Shown one piece after another: positions 16,042-25,216 of a stretch of 64,000 bases of DNA. Source of the stretch: Niabella soli DSM 19437. Its GTDB lineage: Bacteria; Bacteroidota; Bacteroidia; Chitinophagales; Chitinophagaceae. Position 1 is the first letter of the stretch. Every line of letters begins with the position of its first letter. The stretch is taken from contig NZ_CP007035.1 in the NCBI RefSeq assembly GCF_000243115.2, positions 2,790,001-2,854,000 on the forward strand. Direction: 5' to 3'. The position numbers and the translations under genes were made by a program. The notes under the pieces were generated by a model. The model was not told the origin of the DNA and searched no databases. It saw only the letters and a program-made list of their open reading frames with translations.

Positions 16042-16611
16042 ATGGCAATTTTAAAATTCAGGGTATATTTTGAGGAGGACGACAGCATCTACAGGGATAT
16101 AATAATAAAGCATATCCAGTCTTTTTTGGATTTCCACGAAACCATACTCAAAGCATTTGAGTTTGATAATAAACATCAGGCTACTTTTTTCAGAAGCAAC
16201 GATCATTGGCAAAAAGGGCGTGAAATATCCCTGGAGGTTTATGCGGATCATTCGTACAAAATGGCACCGCTTTTAATGAAAGACACTTCCATCGGATCAG
16301 AAATAAAGAACACAAATCAGCGTTTTACCTATACGTACGATTTTCAAAAACACTGGGATTTTCTGATCGAGCTGATCAATGTTTCCAAAGATGGCGATGC
16401 CGGTACCGAATATCCAAAAATTACCCGCACGGAAGGCATCAGCCCCAAACAATACGGAACAAAAGGGCTATTGGGAGAAAAGTTTGCCGATATTGAAGAA
16501 AAATATGATCTCTCCAAAAGCGCCGAAGGCTTTGGCGAAAAGGGCGAAGACGGAGAAGATGTGAATTATGATGAGGGAGGGAGTGAATATGCTGACGAAC
16601 AGGACCTCTAA
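16042..16611 (+). CDS. pRiA4b ORF-3 / IS1096 TnpR-passenger family protein
   Basis: A 189-residue protein of the PRiA4_ORF3-like family, recognised by the opening beta strand ILKFRVYFEED, the SFLDFHETILKAFEFDNKHQ segment and the FTYTYDFQKHWDFLIEL motif. The acidic tail (GEDGEDVNYDEGGSEYADEQD) is probably disordered. The family name derives from a plasmid ORF and an IS1096 passenger gene, but in Bacteroidota the gene is chromosomal and its function is unknown. No transposon ends are seen here. I chose the ATG at 16042 over a frame start at 16027, because the latter lies inside the promoter. The stop codon shares a base with the miaA ATG (TAATG), suggesting translational coupling. Confidence 0.8.
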   Translation: MAILKFRVYFEEDDSIYRDIIIKHIQSFLDFHETILKAFEFDNKHQATFFRSNDHWQKGREISLEVYADHSYKMAPLLMKDTSIGSEIKNTNQRFTYTYDFQKHWDFLIELINVSKDGDAGTEYPKITRTEGISPKQYGTKGLLGEKFADIEEKYDLSKSAEGFGEKGEDGEDVNYDEGGSEYADEQDL

Positions 16612-17537
16612 TGACAACGGGTAAAAAGCCGCTGCTGATCGTTATTGCGGGACCTACGGCCGTAGGCAAAACCGCAACGGCCATTGAGGCGGCAAACTAT
16701 TTTAATACCGTTATTCTTTCGGCAGATAGCCGGCAATGTTATAAAGAACTGAATATTGGCGTAGCACGTCCCTCCGCTCAGGAGCTTAAGGCCGCGCCCC
16801 ATTACTTTATTGCTTCACATAGTGTTCATGACACTATGAATGCTGCATTGTATGAAACATACGCACTCGGCTTGTTGCGGCAGCTTTTTGTACAACACCC
16901 CGTAATAGTGGCCGTTGGCGGAACGGGCTTATATCTAAAAGCATTACTGGAAGGCATGGACCCGATTCCCCCCATACCGGAAACAATCAGGCAAACGATC
17001 GTTGCCGCCTACAATACCAAAGGCATTGACTGGCTGAAGGCGGAGCTTGAAAAAAAAGATCCGTTGTTTTTTGCCAAAGGCGAAATGCAGAACCCGCAGC
17101 GCATGATGCGCGCCCTTGAAATTATGGAGGGCACCGGCCAATCGATACTCGAATATCAGAAAAAAAATAAAAAGGCGCGGTTCTTTGATGCGCTTTGCAT
17201 TGGCTTAGAATTGCCGCGCGCTGTTCTTTACGAGCGCATCAATGAACGGGTGTTAGCTATGATGAACGAGGGCCTTGAAAAAGAGGCCAAAAGCCTGTTG
17301 CCCCTCAGAACGGTTAATGCCCTCCAAACCGTGGGCTACCAGGAGTTATTTCAATACTTCGACGGGATGCTCACCCAGACGGCCGCTGTAGCACTCATTC
17401 AGCAAAATACCAGGCATTATGCCAAACGGCAACTGACCTGGTTTAAGAAACAGCAGGACTTATACTGGCTGAACGCCGCCCGGCCTCAAATAGTACCGCT
17501 TATACTTTCTGCGATAAAAGAAAAAGAAAAAAACTAA
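16611..17537 (+). CDS. miaA: tRNA dimethylallyltransferase MiaA
   Basis: MiaA adds a dimethylallyl group to N6 of A37 in tRNAs reading UNN codons. The 308-residue protein shows the P-loop AGPTAVGKTATAIEAA (residues 11-26), the LSADSRQCYKELNIG catalytic Asp region, GGTGLYLKALLEGMD, the AEMQ-type QNPQRMMRALEIMEGTG segment, and the C-terminal TRHYAKRQLTWFKKQ tRNA-binding motif. All family hallmarks are intact and length is normal. It overlaps the preceding gene by one base and shares its promoter. It is one of four tRNA-modification genes in the window, with trmD, the dus gene and tadA. Confidence 0.97.
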   Translation: MTTGKKPLLIVIAGPTAVGKTATAIEAANYFNTVILSADSRQCYKELNIGVARPSAQELKAAPHYFIASHSVHDTMNAALYETYALGLLRQLFVQHPVIVAVGGTGLYLKALLEGMDPIPPIPETIRQTIVAAYNTKGIDWLKAELEKKDPLFFAKGEMQNPQRMMRALEIMEGTGQSILEYQKKNKKARFFDALCIGLELPRAVLYERINERVLAMMNEGLEKEAKSLLPLRTVNALQTVGYQELFQYFDGMLTQTAAVALIQQNTRHYAKRQLTWFKKQQDLYWLNAARPQIVPLILSAIKEKEKN

Positions 17538-17617
17538 CCGTCCGCCAACTTTATTGGCAGCAGATTGTTTCTGATTATTCCCCGAAAGCAGGGTACAATT
17601 AAAAAAAATTAATACCA

Positions 17618-17653
17618 GTTAGTTCGTTTTTTACCGAACTAACCATAGCTTTG
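17618..17653 (+). promoter_or_regulatory. operator and promoter of the second RND efflux operon
   Basis: A perfect 9-bp inverted repeat, GTTAGTTCG (17618-17626) and CGAACTAAC (17635-17643) separated by 8 bp, lies 2 bp upstream of the -7 element TAGCTTTG (17646-17653). It therefore covers the -33/-7 spacer, where a bound repressor would block RNA polymerase. The regulator gene starts 20 nt downstream of the -7. Confidence 0.75.
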
Positions 17654-17672
17654 CGGCTGTTATTTATACAAC

Positions 17673-18143
17673 ATGACTTCAACAGCAAAAAAAGAACTCT
17701 ACCAGGATATGGTAACCTTTTATGGTGATCTGTACCGCCTGCCCCCTTTAAACGCGAAAGTATATGTATATATGATGTTCGATCCCGGCGGCGCGGGATA
17801 TACTTTTGATGCATTGCTGTTAAAATTTAATGTGAGTAAAAGTTCACTGTCTAACGCCTTGCAAATGCTCTTACAGAACCGGTTCATCGAATACATCACC
17901 CCGATCGATTCGCGTAAGCGGCAGTACCGCATCAACCCACAGTATATGGGCATCCGGTTTGGCAACATCCTTAATAAACTGAAAAAGGAAAAAGAATTAA
18001 TGGCACGCATGGCCCAGTGCTATAAAAAAGACAAAGCGCCCAATGCCCCTTTTATTAAATCGTTGGATCAGTACGGTGAAATACTAAGTAAGCATATCAA
18101 AACCATTGACAGTACGATAAAAAATTTACAGAAAAAAAATTGA
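17673..18143 (+). CDS. GbsR/MarR-type transcriptional regulator of the efflux operon
   Basis: A 156-residue winged-helix regulator resembling GbsR/MarR proteins. The N-terminal helix reads YQDMVTFYGDLYRLPPLNAK; the winged helix spans about residues 25-100, with recognition region FDALLLKFNVSKSSLSNALQ and wing PIDSRKRQYRINPQY. A long C-terminal helix (about 108-155) likely mediates dimerisation. It is the first gene of an operon with adaptor, permease and outer-membrane channel, and a perfect inverted repeat overlaps its promoter. By analogy with other efflux-linked regulators it probably represses its own operon until a ligand binds; that role is inferred. Confidence 0.85.
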   Translation: MTSTAKKELYQDMVTFYGDLYRLPPLNAKVYVYMMFDPGGAGYTFDALLLKFNVSKSSLSNALQMLLQNRFIEYITPIDSRKRQYRINPQYMGIRFGNILNKLKKEKELMARMAQCYKKDKAPNAPFIKSLDQYGEILSKHIKTIDSTIKNLQKKN

Positions 18144-18154
18144 AATCTGGATTT

Positions 18155-19351
18155 ATGAATATAAAACTACAAGTAATCGCAAGCTGCATTCCCGCATTGA
18201 TCCTGCTGGCCTGCGGAGGAAAACAACAGGCGCCTAACCCAAACGCCGCACGCCCTTACCCGGTTATTGCCGTACCGGTAAAATCGGTAACCGGCTATTA
18301 TACGTTCCCGGCCAGCATACAGGGTCGCGTAAACAATGACGTGCGCGCAAAAATTTCCGGTTATATAAAACAGGTGTTGGTTGACGAGGGGCAGCCCGTG
18401 CACAAAGGGCAGGTGTTATTTCGCCTGGAAACCAACACGCTTTCGGAAACGGCCGCCGCCGCCAAAAGCGGTGTGGGCGCGGCCCAAGCCAATATCAGCG
18501 CTGCTGAAGCTGCTGTAAATGCAGCGCAGGTTGACGTAGACAGACTGGTGCCATTGGTTGAAAAAAAGATCATCAGTAATGTACAACTGGAAACGGCCAA
18601 AGCGCAATTACGTTCGGCACAAAGCCAGTTGCAGCAGGCCAAAGCAAGCCGTAACCAGGCCCAGGCCAATTATCTCAGCGCCGCAGCCAACGTTGATTAC
18701 TCGGTGATCCGGAGCCCGATCAATGGTATTGTAGGCAAGTTGCCGCTACGGGTCGGCAGCCTGGTAGGGCCAACAGACCCAACCCCGATAACAACTGTTT
18801 CGGATGTAAGCGAGATCTACGCTTATTTTTCAATGAATGAAAAAGAATACCTCGACTTTTTAAAACAAACCCCGGGGAGCACCGTAGCAGAAAAACTTAA
18901 AAACATTCCGCCGGTTTCCCTCCAATTGGCCAACGGTCATCTCTATGAGCAAAAAGGAGCCGTAAAAGCAGTTACCGGCCAGATTGATCCCCAAACAGGA
19001 ACTATTCTTTTCCGCGTATCCTTTCCCAACCAGGGGCACCTGCTCGCCAATGGCAACAGTGGCACGGTAATGATCCCCAAACCCTACAACAACGTATTGG
19101 CGGTTCCGGAAGCGGCCACCTTTGAGCAACAAGGCATGGTATATGTTTATAAAGTGGACAAAGACACCATAAGCTCGGTGCCGGTGGGCGTTTTAGACCG
19201 TATTGACAACATGGCCCTGCTGGGCGGTGGTATAAAACAGGGCGATACTATTATCGCCTCCGGCGTGGGCAGCCTCAGAAACGGCGCGGCTATTATTCCG
19301 CGTCCCGCAAATTTCGACAGTATCATAAAAGCCATTAAACCTGTATTCTAA
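18155..19351 (+). CDS. RND efflux periplasmic adaptor lipoprotein (second system)
   Basis: A 398-residue AcrA/MexE-like adaptor. The ATG at 18155 gives a lipoprotein signal with lipobox LLAC; a TTG start at 18140 overlapping the regulator stop is less likely. The lipoyl halves are VLVDEGQPVHKGQVLFRLE and YSVIRSPINGIVGKLPLRVG, and between them lies an unusually Ala-rich helical hairpin (about residues 95-175). The beta-barrel region includes GQIDPQTGTILFRVSFPNQ, a strong family marker. It follows the regulator by 11 nt and precedes the permease by 5 nt, so all are cotranscribed. Confidence 0.94.
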   Translation: MNIKLQVIASCIPALILLACGGKQQAPNPNAARPYPVIAVPVKSVTGYYTFPASIQGRVNNDVRAKISGYIKQVLVDEGQPVHKGQVLFRLETNTLSETAAAAKSGVGAAQANISAAEAAVNAAQVDVDRLVPLVEKKIISNVQLETAKAQLRSAQSQLQQAKASRNQAQANYLSAAANVDYSVIRSPINGIVGKLPLRVGSLVGPTDPTPITTVSDVSEIYAYFSMNEKEYLDFLKQTPGSTVAEKLKNIPPVSLQLANGHLYEQKGAVKAVTGQIDPQTGTILFRVSFPNQGHLLANGNSGTVMIPKPYNNVLAVPEAATFEQQGMVYVYKVDKDTISSVPVGVLDRIDNMALLGGGIKQGDTIIASGVGSLRNGAAIIPRPANFDSIIKAIKPVF

Positions 19352-19356
19352 GCATC

Positions 19357-22300
19357 ATGATTAAAACATTCATCAACCGGCCCATACTCTCCACGGTAAT
19401 CTCCATTATCCTGGTGTTATTGGGAATACTGGGAATCATTTCCCTGCCGGTAACACAATACCCCGACATCGCTCCGCCAACGGTAAACGTCAGAGCAACC
19501 TATACCGGGGCCAATGCACAAACCGTACAGAAAAGCGTAATTATTCCGATCGAAGAGCAGGTGAACGGGGTGGAAGGAATGGATTATATTACTTCCACTG
19601 CGGGCAATGACGGTAGCGCTACTATCAACGTTTTCTTTAAGCAGGGTATCGATCCCGATATCGCCGCGGTAAACGTACAGAACCGCGTAGCTCGTGCCGC
19701 GCCGCTGTTGCCTTCCGAAGTAACCAGGGCAGGTGTGGTAACACAAAAACAGCAGACCAGCGCCCTTATGTTTCTTACCTATTATTCAACCAATAAAAAC
19801 CTGAATGATGTATTCCTTCAGAACTATCTTGATATTAATGTAATCCCCGGTATCAAGCGGATCTTTGGTGTGGGTGATGCACAGGTATTCGGTGGGAAGA
19901 CCTACGCCATGCGTGTTTGGCTCGATCCGCAAAAACTGGCCTCCTATGGCATCGTGCCTGCAGATGTGGTGAGCGCTATTAACAGCCAGAGCCTTGAAGC
20001 CGCAGCCGGCTCCCTGGGGCAGAATGCCGGTGGTTCGTTTGAATATGTGATCACCTATAAAGGAAAGTTCAACGAGGAAAGCCAGTATGAAAACATCATC
20101 ATAAAATCGCTGGGGCAGGGCCAGTTCCTGCGCCTGAAAGATGTAGCTTCCATTAAACTGGATGCATTGGCTTATTCGGGCGTTGGGGAAAGCTCCGGCT
20201 ACCCGGGCATCAGTATGGGTATCTTTCAAACACCGGGATCGAATGCACAACAGATTATCATCGACATAAAAAAATACCTGAAAGAAGCGGAAAAATCATT
20301 ACCCAAAGGGATCAGCTATGTGATCAACTATGATACGAATGAGTTCCTAGAAGCTTCAATCGATAAAGTAATCCACACACTTGTGGAAGCCTTTGTACTG
20401 GTATTCATTGTGGTGTTCATCTTTTTGCAGGATTTCCGTTCAACTTTAATTCCGGCCATTGCCGTTCCGGTATCCATCATAGGCACCTTTTTCTTTCTTA
20501 ACCTGATGGGCTTTTCATTAAATCTTTTAACGCTCTTCGCATTGGTGTTAGCCATCGGAATTGTGGTAGATGACGCCATCGTAGTAGTAGAAGCCGTCCA
20601 TGCAAAAATGGACCATGGGGAAAAAGATCCCAAAAAGGCCACTATGGATGCCATGCACGAGATTACCGGCGCCATTATTTCAATAACCCTTGTAATGGCC
20701 GCCGTATTCATTCCCGTTACCTTTATCAAGGGACCAACAGGTGTGTTTTATAAACAGTTTGGGATTACGCTGATCGTGGCTATTCTCATTTCAGCAGTGA
20801 ATGCGTTATCGCTGAGCCCGGCGCTTTGTGCCTTGCTGTTACGACCGCATGACGAAGCGCATGAACATAAAAAGAAAAATTTCGCCCGTCGTTTTTTTGA
20901 TGGTTTTAATGTTGCGTTTAACACTATGACCAAACGCTATGGGAAAGCCTTCATCTTCCTTATCCGTCATAAGTGGGTAACATTAATTATCCTGGCAGCT
21001 TCAATGGGATTGATCTTTTTCATCAGCAAAAAAACGCCTACGGGATTTGTGCCGGCGGAAGACAGGGGGATCATCTTTGCAAACGTAGAGCTTCCTCCCA
21101 GTGCCTCTATGGACCGCACCTACCAGGCGATGAAAGAACTGACGCAAAAAGCTTCCAAAATACCGGGAATCGAAGGCGTTACCTTTAGCACCGGGCGCAG
21201 CCTCATATCCGGGGCAGGAAGTAATTTTGGCCTGGCTTTCGTTAAGCTAAAACCCTTTGCGGAAAGAAATGATGCAAAAGATCAGTCGGTAGACGTTATT
21301 ACAAAAAAACTTTTCGGAGTAGGCGCCAGCATACCAGACTCAAAAATGATCTTCTTTAGCCCGCCAAGTGTGCCCGGTTTTGGTAACAGCGCCGGTTTCC
21401 AGTTTTCCCTGTTGGGCAAAGGCGGACAACCGATTTCTGAACTGGATGGAACGGCACAACGTTTTATCGGCGAACTGATGAAACGTCCTGAAGTACAGTA
21501 TGCGCAAACTTCTTTTAACACCCGGTACCCACAATATGAAATGGTGATCAATGTGCCCAAGGCCAGCGAAGCCGGTGTTTCTGTAAGCAGCCTGCTTTCT
21601 ACCATGCAGGGATATATCGGAGGAATTTATGCGGCCGACTTTGCAAAATATGGTAAACAATACCGCGTAATGGTGCAGTCCCTGCCCGGGAGCAGGATAA
21701 ACCCCGGCGACCTGAATTCATTTTTTGTAAGAACAGGAAGCGGGCAGATGGCGCCGGTATCACAGTTTTTAACCCTGGAACGATCGTACGGTCCGCAGTT
21801 TGTAACCCGTTTCAACCTGTTTTCGTCTGTTGACATTACGGGGGCATCTAACCCCGGCTTCAGCACAGGGGACGCCATTAAAGCCGTGCAGCAGGTGGCG
21901 CAAAGCACGCTATCCACCAGTTACGGGATCGACTATTCCGGATTGACGCGGGAGGAGATCAATTCCGGGTCGCAAACCCTTATCATCTTTGCATTAAGCC
22001 TGGTGTTTGTTTATTTTATCCTTAGTGCGCAATACGAAAGTTATATCATTCCGCTCTCCGTTATCATATCGCTCCCCATGGGGGTAATGGGCGCTTATTT
22101 CGGGCAATGGCTTTTCGGTTTGGAAAATAATATCTATTTCCAGATCGCATTGATCATGCTGGTGGGGTTGCTCGCAAAAAATGCGATCCTTATTGTTGAG
22201 TTCGGCGTACAACGCAGGCAAAAAGGCGAAAGCATTGCCATGGCGGCGATCAATGCGGCCAAAGCCCGTTTGCGCCCCATTCTTATGACTTCCTTTGCCT

Positions 22301-22506
22301 TCATCGCCGGTATGATGCCCCTGGTTTACGCCACCGGCATCGGATCCATCGGTAACCGGTCCATCGCAACGGGTGCGGCTTCGGGTCTTTTAATAGGCAC
22401 CATTCTGGGATTATTGGTAATTCCCGTGCTCTTCGTATTGTTCCAATGGTTACAGGAGAAAATAAAACCTCTAAAATTTGAGAAAAACTTTGATCATGAA
22501 ATTTGA
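19357..22506 (+). CDS. RND efflux permease, HAE1 (AcrB/MexF-like) family (second system)
   Basis: The 1049-residue pump is a canonical hydrophobe/amphiphile exporter: MIKTFINRPILSTVISI start, PVTQYPDIAPPTV near 31-43, the TM4 proton-relay pair Asp405-Asp406 in AIGIVVDDAIVVVEA, GFVPAEDRGIIFANVELP after TM7, and the TM10-12 region with FVYFILSAQYESYIIP and KARLRPILMTSFAFIAG. Length equals AcrB (1049). Unlike the first RND pump in this window it has the normal Asp-Asp pair. It is the third gene of the GbsR/MarR-controlled operon. Substrates are probably organic solvents, dyes or antibiotics, inferred from the family. Confidence 0.97.
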   Translation: MIKTFINRPILSTVISIILVLLGILGIISLPVTQYPDIAPPTVNVRATYTGANAQTVQKSVIIPIEEQVNGVEGMDYITSTAGNDGSATINVFFKQGIDPDIAAVNVQNRVARAAPLLPSEVTRAGVVTQKQQTSALMFLTYYSTNKNLNDVFLQNYLDINVIPGIKRIFGVGDAQVFGGKTYAMRVWLDPQKLASYGIVPADVVSAINSQSLEAAAGSLGQNAGGSFEYVITYKGKFNEESQYENIIIKSLGQGQFLRLKDVASIKLDALAYSGVGESSGYPGISMGIFQTPGSNAQQIIIDIKKYLKEAEKSLPKGISYVINYDTNEFLEASIDKVIHTLVEAFVLVFIVVFIFLQDFRSTLIPAIAVPVSIIGTFFFLNLMGFSLNLLTLFALVLAIGIVVDDAIVVVEAVHAKMDHGEKDPKKATMDAMHEITGAIISITLVMAAVFIPVTFIKGPTGVFYKQFGITLIVAILISAVNALSLSPALCALLLRPHDEAHEHKKKNFARRFFDGFNVAFNTMTKRYGKAFIFLIRHKWVTLIILAASMGLIFFISKKTPTGFVPAEDRGIIFANVELPPSASMDRTYQAMKELTQKASKIPGIEGVTFSTGRSLISGAGSNFGLAFVKLKPFAERNDAKDQSVDVITKKLFGVGASIPDSKMIFFSPPSVPGFGNSAGFQFSLLGKGGQPISELDGTAQRFIGELMKRPEVQYAQTSFNTRYPQYEMVINVPKASEAGVSVSSLLSTMQGYIGGIYAADFAKYGKQYRVMVQSLPGSRINPGDLNSFFVRTGSGQMAPVSQFLTLERSYGPQFVTRFNLFSSVDITGASNPGFSTGDAIKAVQQVAQSTLSTSYGIDYSGLTREEINSGSQTLIIFALSLVFVYFILSAQYESYIIPLSVIISLPMGVMGAYFGQWLFGLENNIYFQIALIMLVGLLAKNAILIVEFGVQRRQKGESIAMAAINAAKARLRPILMTSFAFIAGMMPLVYATGIGSIGNRSIATGAASGLLIGTILGLLVIPVLFVLFQWLQEKIKPLKFEKNFDHEI

Positions 22507-23926
22507 TAGTTATACAAAAAAAACGGGGCGTTTGAAGTTAATTCCGGTTATCGGAATGGTGGTGGCGCTGCAGGCCTGTTTTGTTGCAAAACCCTACCAG
22601 CAGCCCAAAGCATTGGAAAACGACGCCCGGTATCGCACAGACCAGTTAACAACGGACACTACTACCCTGGCAAGCGTTTCATGGAAAGAACTGTTTACCG
22701 ATGAAAAGCTCAGGGGTTATATTAACCAGGCGCTGGACCAGAACCTCGATATTCGTAACGCCATCCAGCAAATTACCGCGGCAGAAGCTTATCTGAAGCA
22801 GGGAAAAGCTGGCTTTTTCCCCACGCTTTCTGCCGGCCCTTCTTACAACCTGTCCAGCAATTCGCTCAATACCCAACTGGGGCAATTATCCGGGGGTAAG
22901 CGCCTGTTTTTAGACCAATACACGCTTTCCGGCACGCTTAACTGGGAGGCCGATATCTGGGGCAAGATCAAAAGCAACAAAGATGCAGCGCTGGCAAGCC
23001 TGCTGCAGTCAAAAGCAGCGCATCAGGCAGTAAAATCAACCCTGATCGCCGCCATTGCCGATACGTATTACCAACTGCTGGCGCTCGATGAACAAAAAAA
23101 GGTAACGGAAGAAACAGTGACGTATCGCGCAAGTTACCTGGAAACCACAAAGGCATTGCAACAGGCAGGAACGGTTACAGCCGTTGCGGTGCGCCAAAGC
23201 GAGGCACTGTTGCTCAATTCAAAAGGTATCCTGGTGAACCTGGACAAGAGTATCAAACTGCTGGAAAACTATTTCTGCACCCTGCTCAGCATTCCGCCGC
23301 AGCCGATCGACAGGAATACGCTCGACCAGCAGCAGATCACCTCATCATTGGCTATTGGAGTACCGGTTCAACTGCTCGCCAACCGGCCCGATGTAAAAGC
23401 TGCTGAATTTTCCTATATGAGTGCTTTTTATTCGACCAATGCAGCAAAGGCCGCTTTCTATCCGTCATTGACGATCAGCGCTACCGGCGGACTACAAAGC
23501 GTTGTGTTCGACAGGCTGTTTAGCGCCAGTTCTCTTTTTACCTCGCTAACCGGTTCATTGTTACAGCCGGTCCTTAACAAACGCCAGATCCGCACGCAAT
23601 ACGAAGTGACCCGGGCCAACCAGCAGATCGCTTATAATAATTATAAGAAAACGATCCTCAACGCAAGTAAAGATGTATCGGACGCCCTGTTTACGTACGA
23701 TGCACAGGCAAAACTGATGGACCTGAAGCAACAGGAATTCCGGCAATATGATACGGCTTCCAAATACTCCCAGGAATTGGTCAATAACGGTTTAGGGAAT
23801 TATCTGGATGTGATCACTGCAATGACAAACGAATTGCAGGCGGAGCTCAATTATGTTGACGCCAAATATGGCCGTTTGAATGCCATTGTGCAGCTTTACG
23901 AAGCATTGGGAGGAGGATGGAAATAA
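22496..23926 (+). CDS. NodT/OprM-type outer-membrane efflux lipoprotein (second system)
   Basis: A 476-residue outer-membrane factor. The ATG at 22496 overlaps the permease stop by 11 nt and is followed by a lipoprotein signal ending VALQAC. Typical NodT-family features are SWKELFTDEKLRGYINQALDQN, LDIRNAIQQITAAEAYLKQ, LSGTLNWEADIWGKIKSN, and LLANRPDVKAAEFSYMSA in the second repeat. It completes the tripartite system with the adaptor and permease. Translational coupling to the permease is likely. The first system instead uses an unlipidated TolC, so the two pumps have distinct exit ducts. Confidence 0.95.
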   Translation: MKFDSYTKKTGRLKLIPVIGMVVALQACFVAKPYQQPKALENDARYRTDQLTTDTTTLASVSWKELFTDEKLRGYINQALDQNLDIRNAIQQITAAEAYLKQGKAGFFPTLSAGPSYNLSSNSLNTQLGQLSGGKRLFLDQYTLSGTLNWEADIWGKIKSNKDAALASLLQSKAAHQAVKSTLIAAIADTYYQLLALDEQKKVTEETVTYRASYLETTKALQQAGTVTAVAVRQSEALLLNSKGILVNLDKSIKLLENYFCTLLSIPPQPIDRNTLDQQQITSSLAIGVPVQLLANRPDVKAAEFSYMSAFYSTNAAKAAFYPSLTISATGGLQSVVFDRLFSASSLFTSLTGSLLQPVLNKRQIRTQYEVTRANQQIAYNNYKKTILNASKDVSDALFTYDAQAKLMDLKQQEFRQYDTASKYSQELVNNGLGNYLDVITAMTNELQAELNYVDAKYGRLNAIVQLYEALGGGWK

Positions 23927-24233
23927 TGAGGCCTCATTCAAATTTCGCTACCATCCTGCCTGACGGCAGCCAGGCAGGCGTATGAAAGGCATCTTATTAA
24001 GGCAGCGAAGGCTTCTCATTTGCACTGCCAGCGACATACATTTTAAAGTTATGAAGACCAATCACTAATGTCATCGTCGTTTCGACGAATCCGCTTAGAG
24101 CGGAGGGTTCAAATCCGATAGCTATCGGATGATGCGTTAAAATGATGGCTAGCTCAGGCGAAATTTGAATTACCTCAATAGTTTGAGTTCTTTCGGGTTT
24201 AACTATATTTACGTCCTCAAAACATACTTACGC
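23927..24233. repeat. non-coding gap with several short hairpins
   Basis: No gene is visible in this 307-bp gap. It holds CTGCCTG-N8-CAGGCAG (near 23955-23977), TCGTCG/CGACGA and CCGC/GCGG hairpins (24072-24105) and the 16-bp perfect palindrome TCCGATAGCTATCGGA (24114-24129), which shares its core with a palindrome at 4631-4648. GGTTCAAATCC near 24105 looks like a tRNA T-loop but no tRNA folds around it. Confidence 0.5.
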
Positions 24234-24662
24234 ATGACAGAACAAGAAGATCCGTCAATTTCTCAAAATAATGAGACCGATCCGGTTTTTGACCAGCAAT
24301 TTAGCAACATCAGCCGGTGGGTGCGCCTGATCACCACCATCGGGTTCGGTATCGGCGCTTTTATTGTTGTAGGAATGCTGTTTAACGGGGCTGCTATCTT
24401 CCGTGAAATGGAGGCCGCTGCACCTGTAAGGATGACGGGAATGTATGGCGCGCTTGTTACGGGCTTTTTAATTATCTTTTTTATTGCAGCGGCTGTTTTA
24501 TACTTTTTATACAAGGCGGCTACTTCCTTAAAAACAGGAGTGCTTCAAAAAGACACCGCTTTGATAAGTGAGGCATTCGTGAACCTCAACCGTTTTTTTA
24601 TCGTTATGGCGATCTTTTCCACGATCAGTCTTTTAGTAAATCTTTTAACACTATTCTCATGA
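24234..24662 (+). CDS. small membrane protein, DUF5362-like
   Basis: A 142-residue protein with a polar N-terminus (about 35 residues) and three to four membrane segments: LITTIGFGIGAFIVVGMLF, ALVTGFLIIFFIAAAVLYFL and FFIVMAIFSTISLLVNLLTLF. The pattern resembles the DUF5362 family of Bacteroidota; I am only moderately sure. I chose the ATG at 24234 (MTEQEDPS); the frame is open up to 24165 but the extension is not protein-like. Its stop overlaps the next gene by 4 nt (ATGA). The two adjacent proteins look like diverged paralogues with the same topology. Confidence 0.7.
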   Translation: MTEQEDPSISQNNETDPVFDQQFSNISRWVRLITTIGFGIGAFIVVGMLFNGAAIFREMEAAAPVRMTGMYGALVTGFLIIFFIAAAVLYFLYKAATSLKTGVLQKDTALISEAFVNLNRFFIVMAIFSTISLLVNLLTLFS

Positions 24663-25120
24663 ATACGGGTCAGGAGCTGCATGACAATATACCGTCCGAA
24701 ATACCGTTGGACTTTTATACCAAAAGCAAAATTATCACTACTTCAAAAACAGCGGGCGTGGCTGCTTTATTGTCGATTGCCGGAACATTGGTAAGCGTTG
24801 CGGCTTTTTTTCTGAAATCTACAGCCGCTCCGCAGCCGGCTAAAGAGGGGTTTAATGACAGTACAGCCAAACTTGCAGCCACCGGCAACATTTTTATGTT
24901 GCTCCTTTCACTTATTATAAGCGGGTTACTTTTTTATACACTGTTCACTTTTTCGCGGTATGCAAAAAAAGGAATAGAGCAGGACAACCGCACCCTGTTG
25001 ATCAGGGGGCTTATTGCATTGGGGGCTTATTTCAGGATCGTGGCCATCCTGGCGATTTCCTTTCTGGGGCTTTTGCTGATGGTGATCCTGATGACAAGAA
25101 TGGGCGGCGCCATAGGCTGA
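24659..25120 (+). CDS. small membrane protein, paralogue of the preceding gene
   Basis: A 153-residue protein with a polar N-terminus and membrane segments TAGVAALLSIAGTLVSVAAF, IFMLLLSLIISGLLFYTLF and FRIVAILAISFLGLLLMVIL. Topology and the final segment (YFRIVAILAIS against RFFIVMAIFST upstream) suggest that it arose with the preceding gene by duplication. Its ATG overlaps the upstream stop by 4 nt, so the two are translationally coupled and may form a hetero-oligomer. Function is unknown. A two-hairpin terminator-like element follows, facing cdsA. Confidence 0.68.
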   Translation: MNTGQELHDNIPSEIPLDFYTKSKIITTSKTAGVAALLSIAGTLVSVAAFFLKSTAAPQPAKEGFNDSTAKLAATGNIFMLLLSLIISGLLFYTLFTFSRYAKKGIEQDNRTLLIRGLIALGAYFRIVAILAISFLGLLLMVILMTRMGGAIG

Positions 25121-25163
25121 TCAGGTCTGTCGTTTGGCATTTATCCCCAGTATCCTGCCGGCT

Positions 25164-25211
25164 GTGCGTGGCTTGCAGCCGCGCACTTTTATTTTGTCGC
25201 CTGCGGCGACC
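25164..25211. terminator. two-hairpin terminator-like repeat, copy A
   Basis: A 10-bp stem (GTGCGTGGCT, loop TGC, AGCCGCGCAC; one G-T pair) is followed by TTTTATTTTG and then a 6-bp stem GTCGCC-TGC-GGCGAC. It lies between the convergent genes ending at 25120 and 25217 and can end transcription from the left. The same two-part architecture recurs at 30698-30743. Confidence 0.65.
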
Positions 25212-25216
25212 TATTT

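Noticed and set aside
16042-16611. pRiA4b ORF-3/IS1096-passenger name taken as sign of a transposon
   Set aside because: No transposase, terminal inverted repeats or target duplication are visible around the gene, and it is coupled to miaA.
24095-24130. tRNA-like T-loop sequence GGTTCAAATCC
   Set aside because: No acceptor, D or anticodon arms can be drawn around it, and it overlaps a palindrome that explains the sequence.
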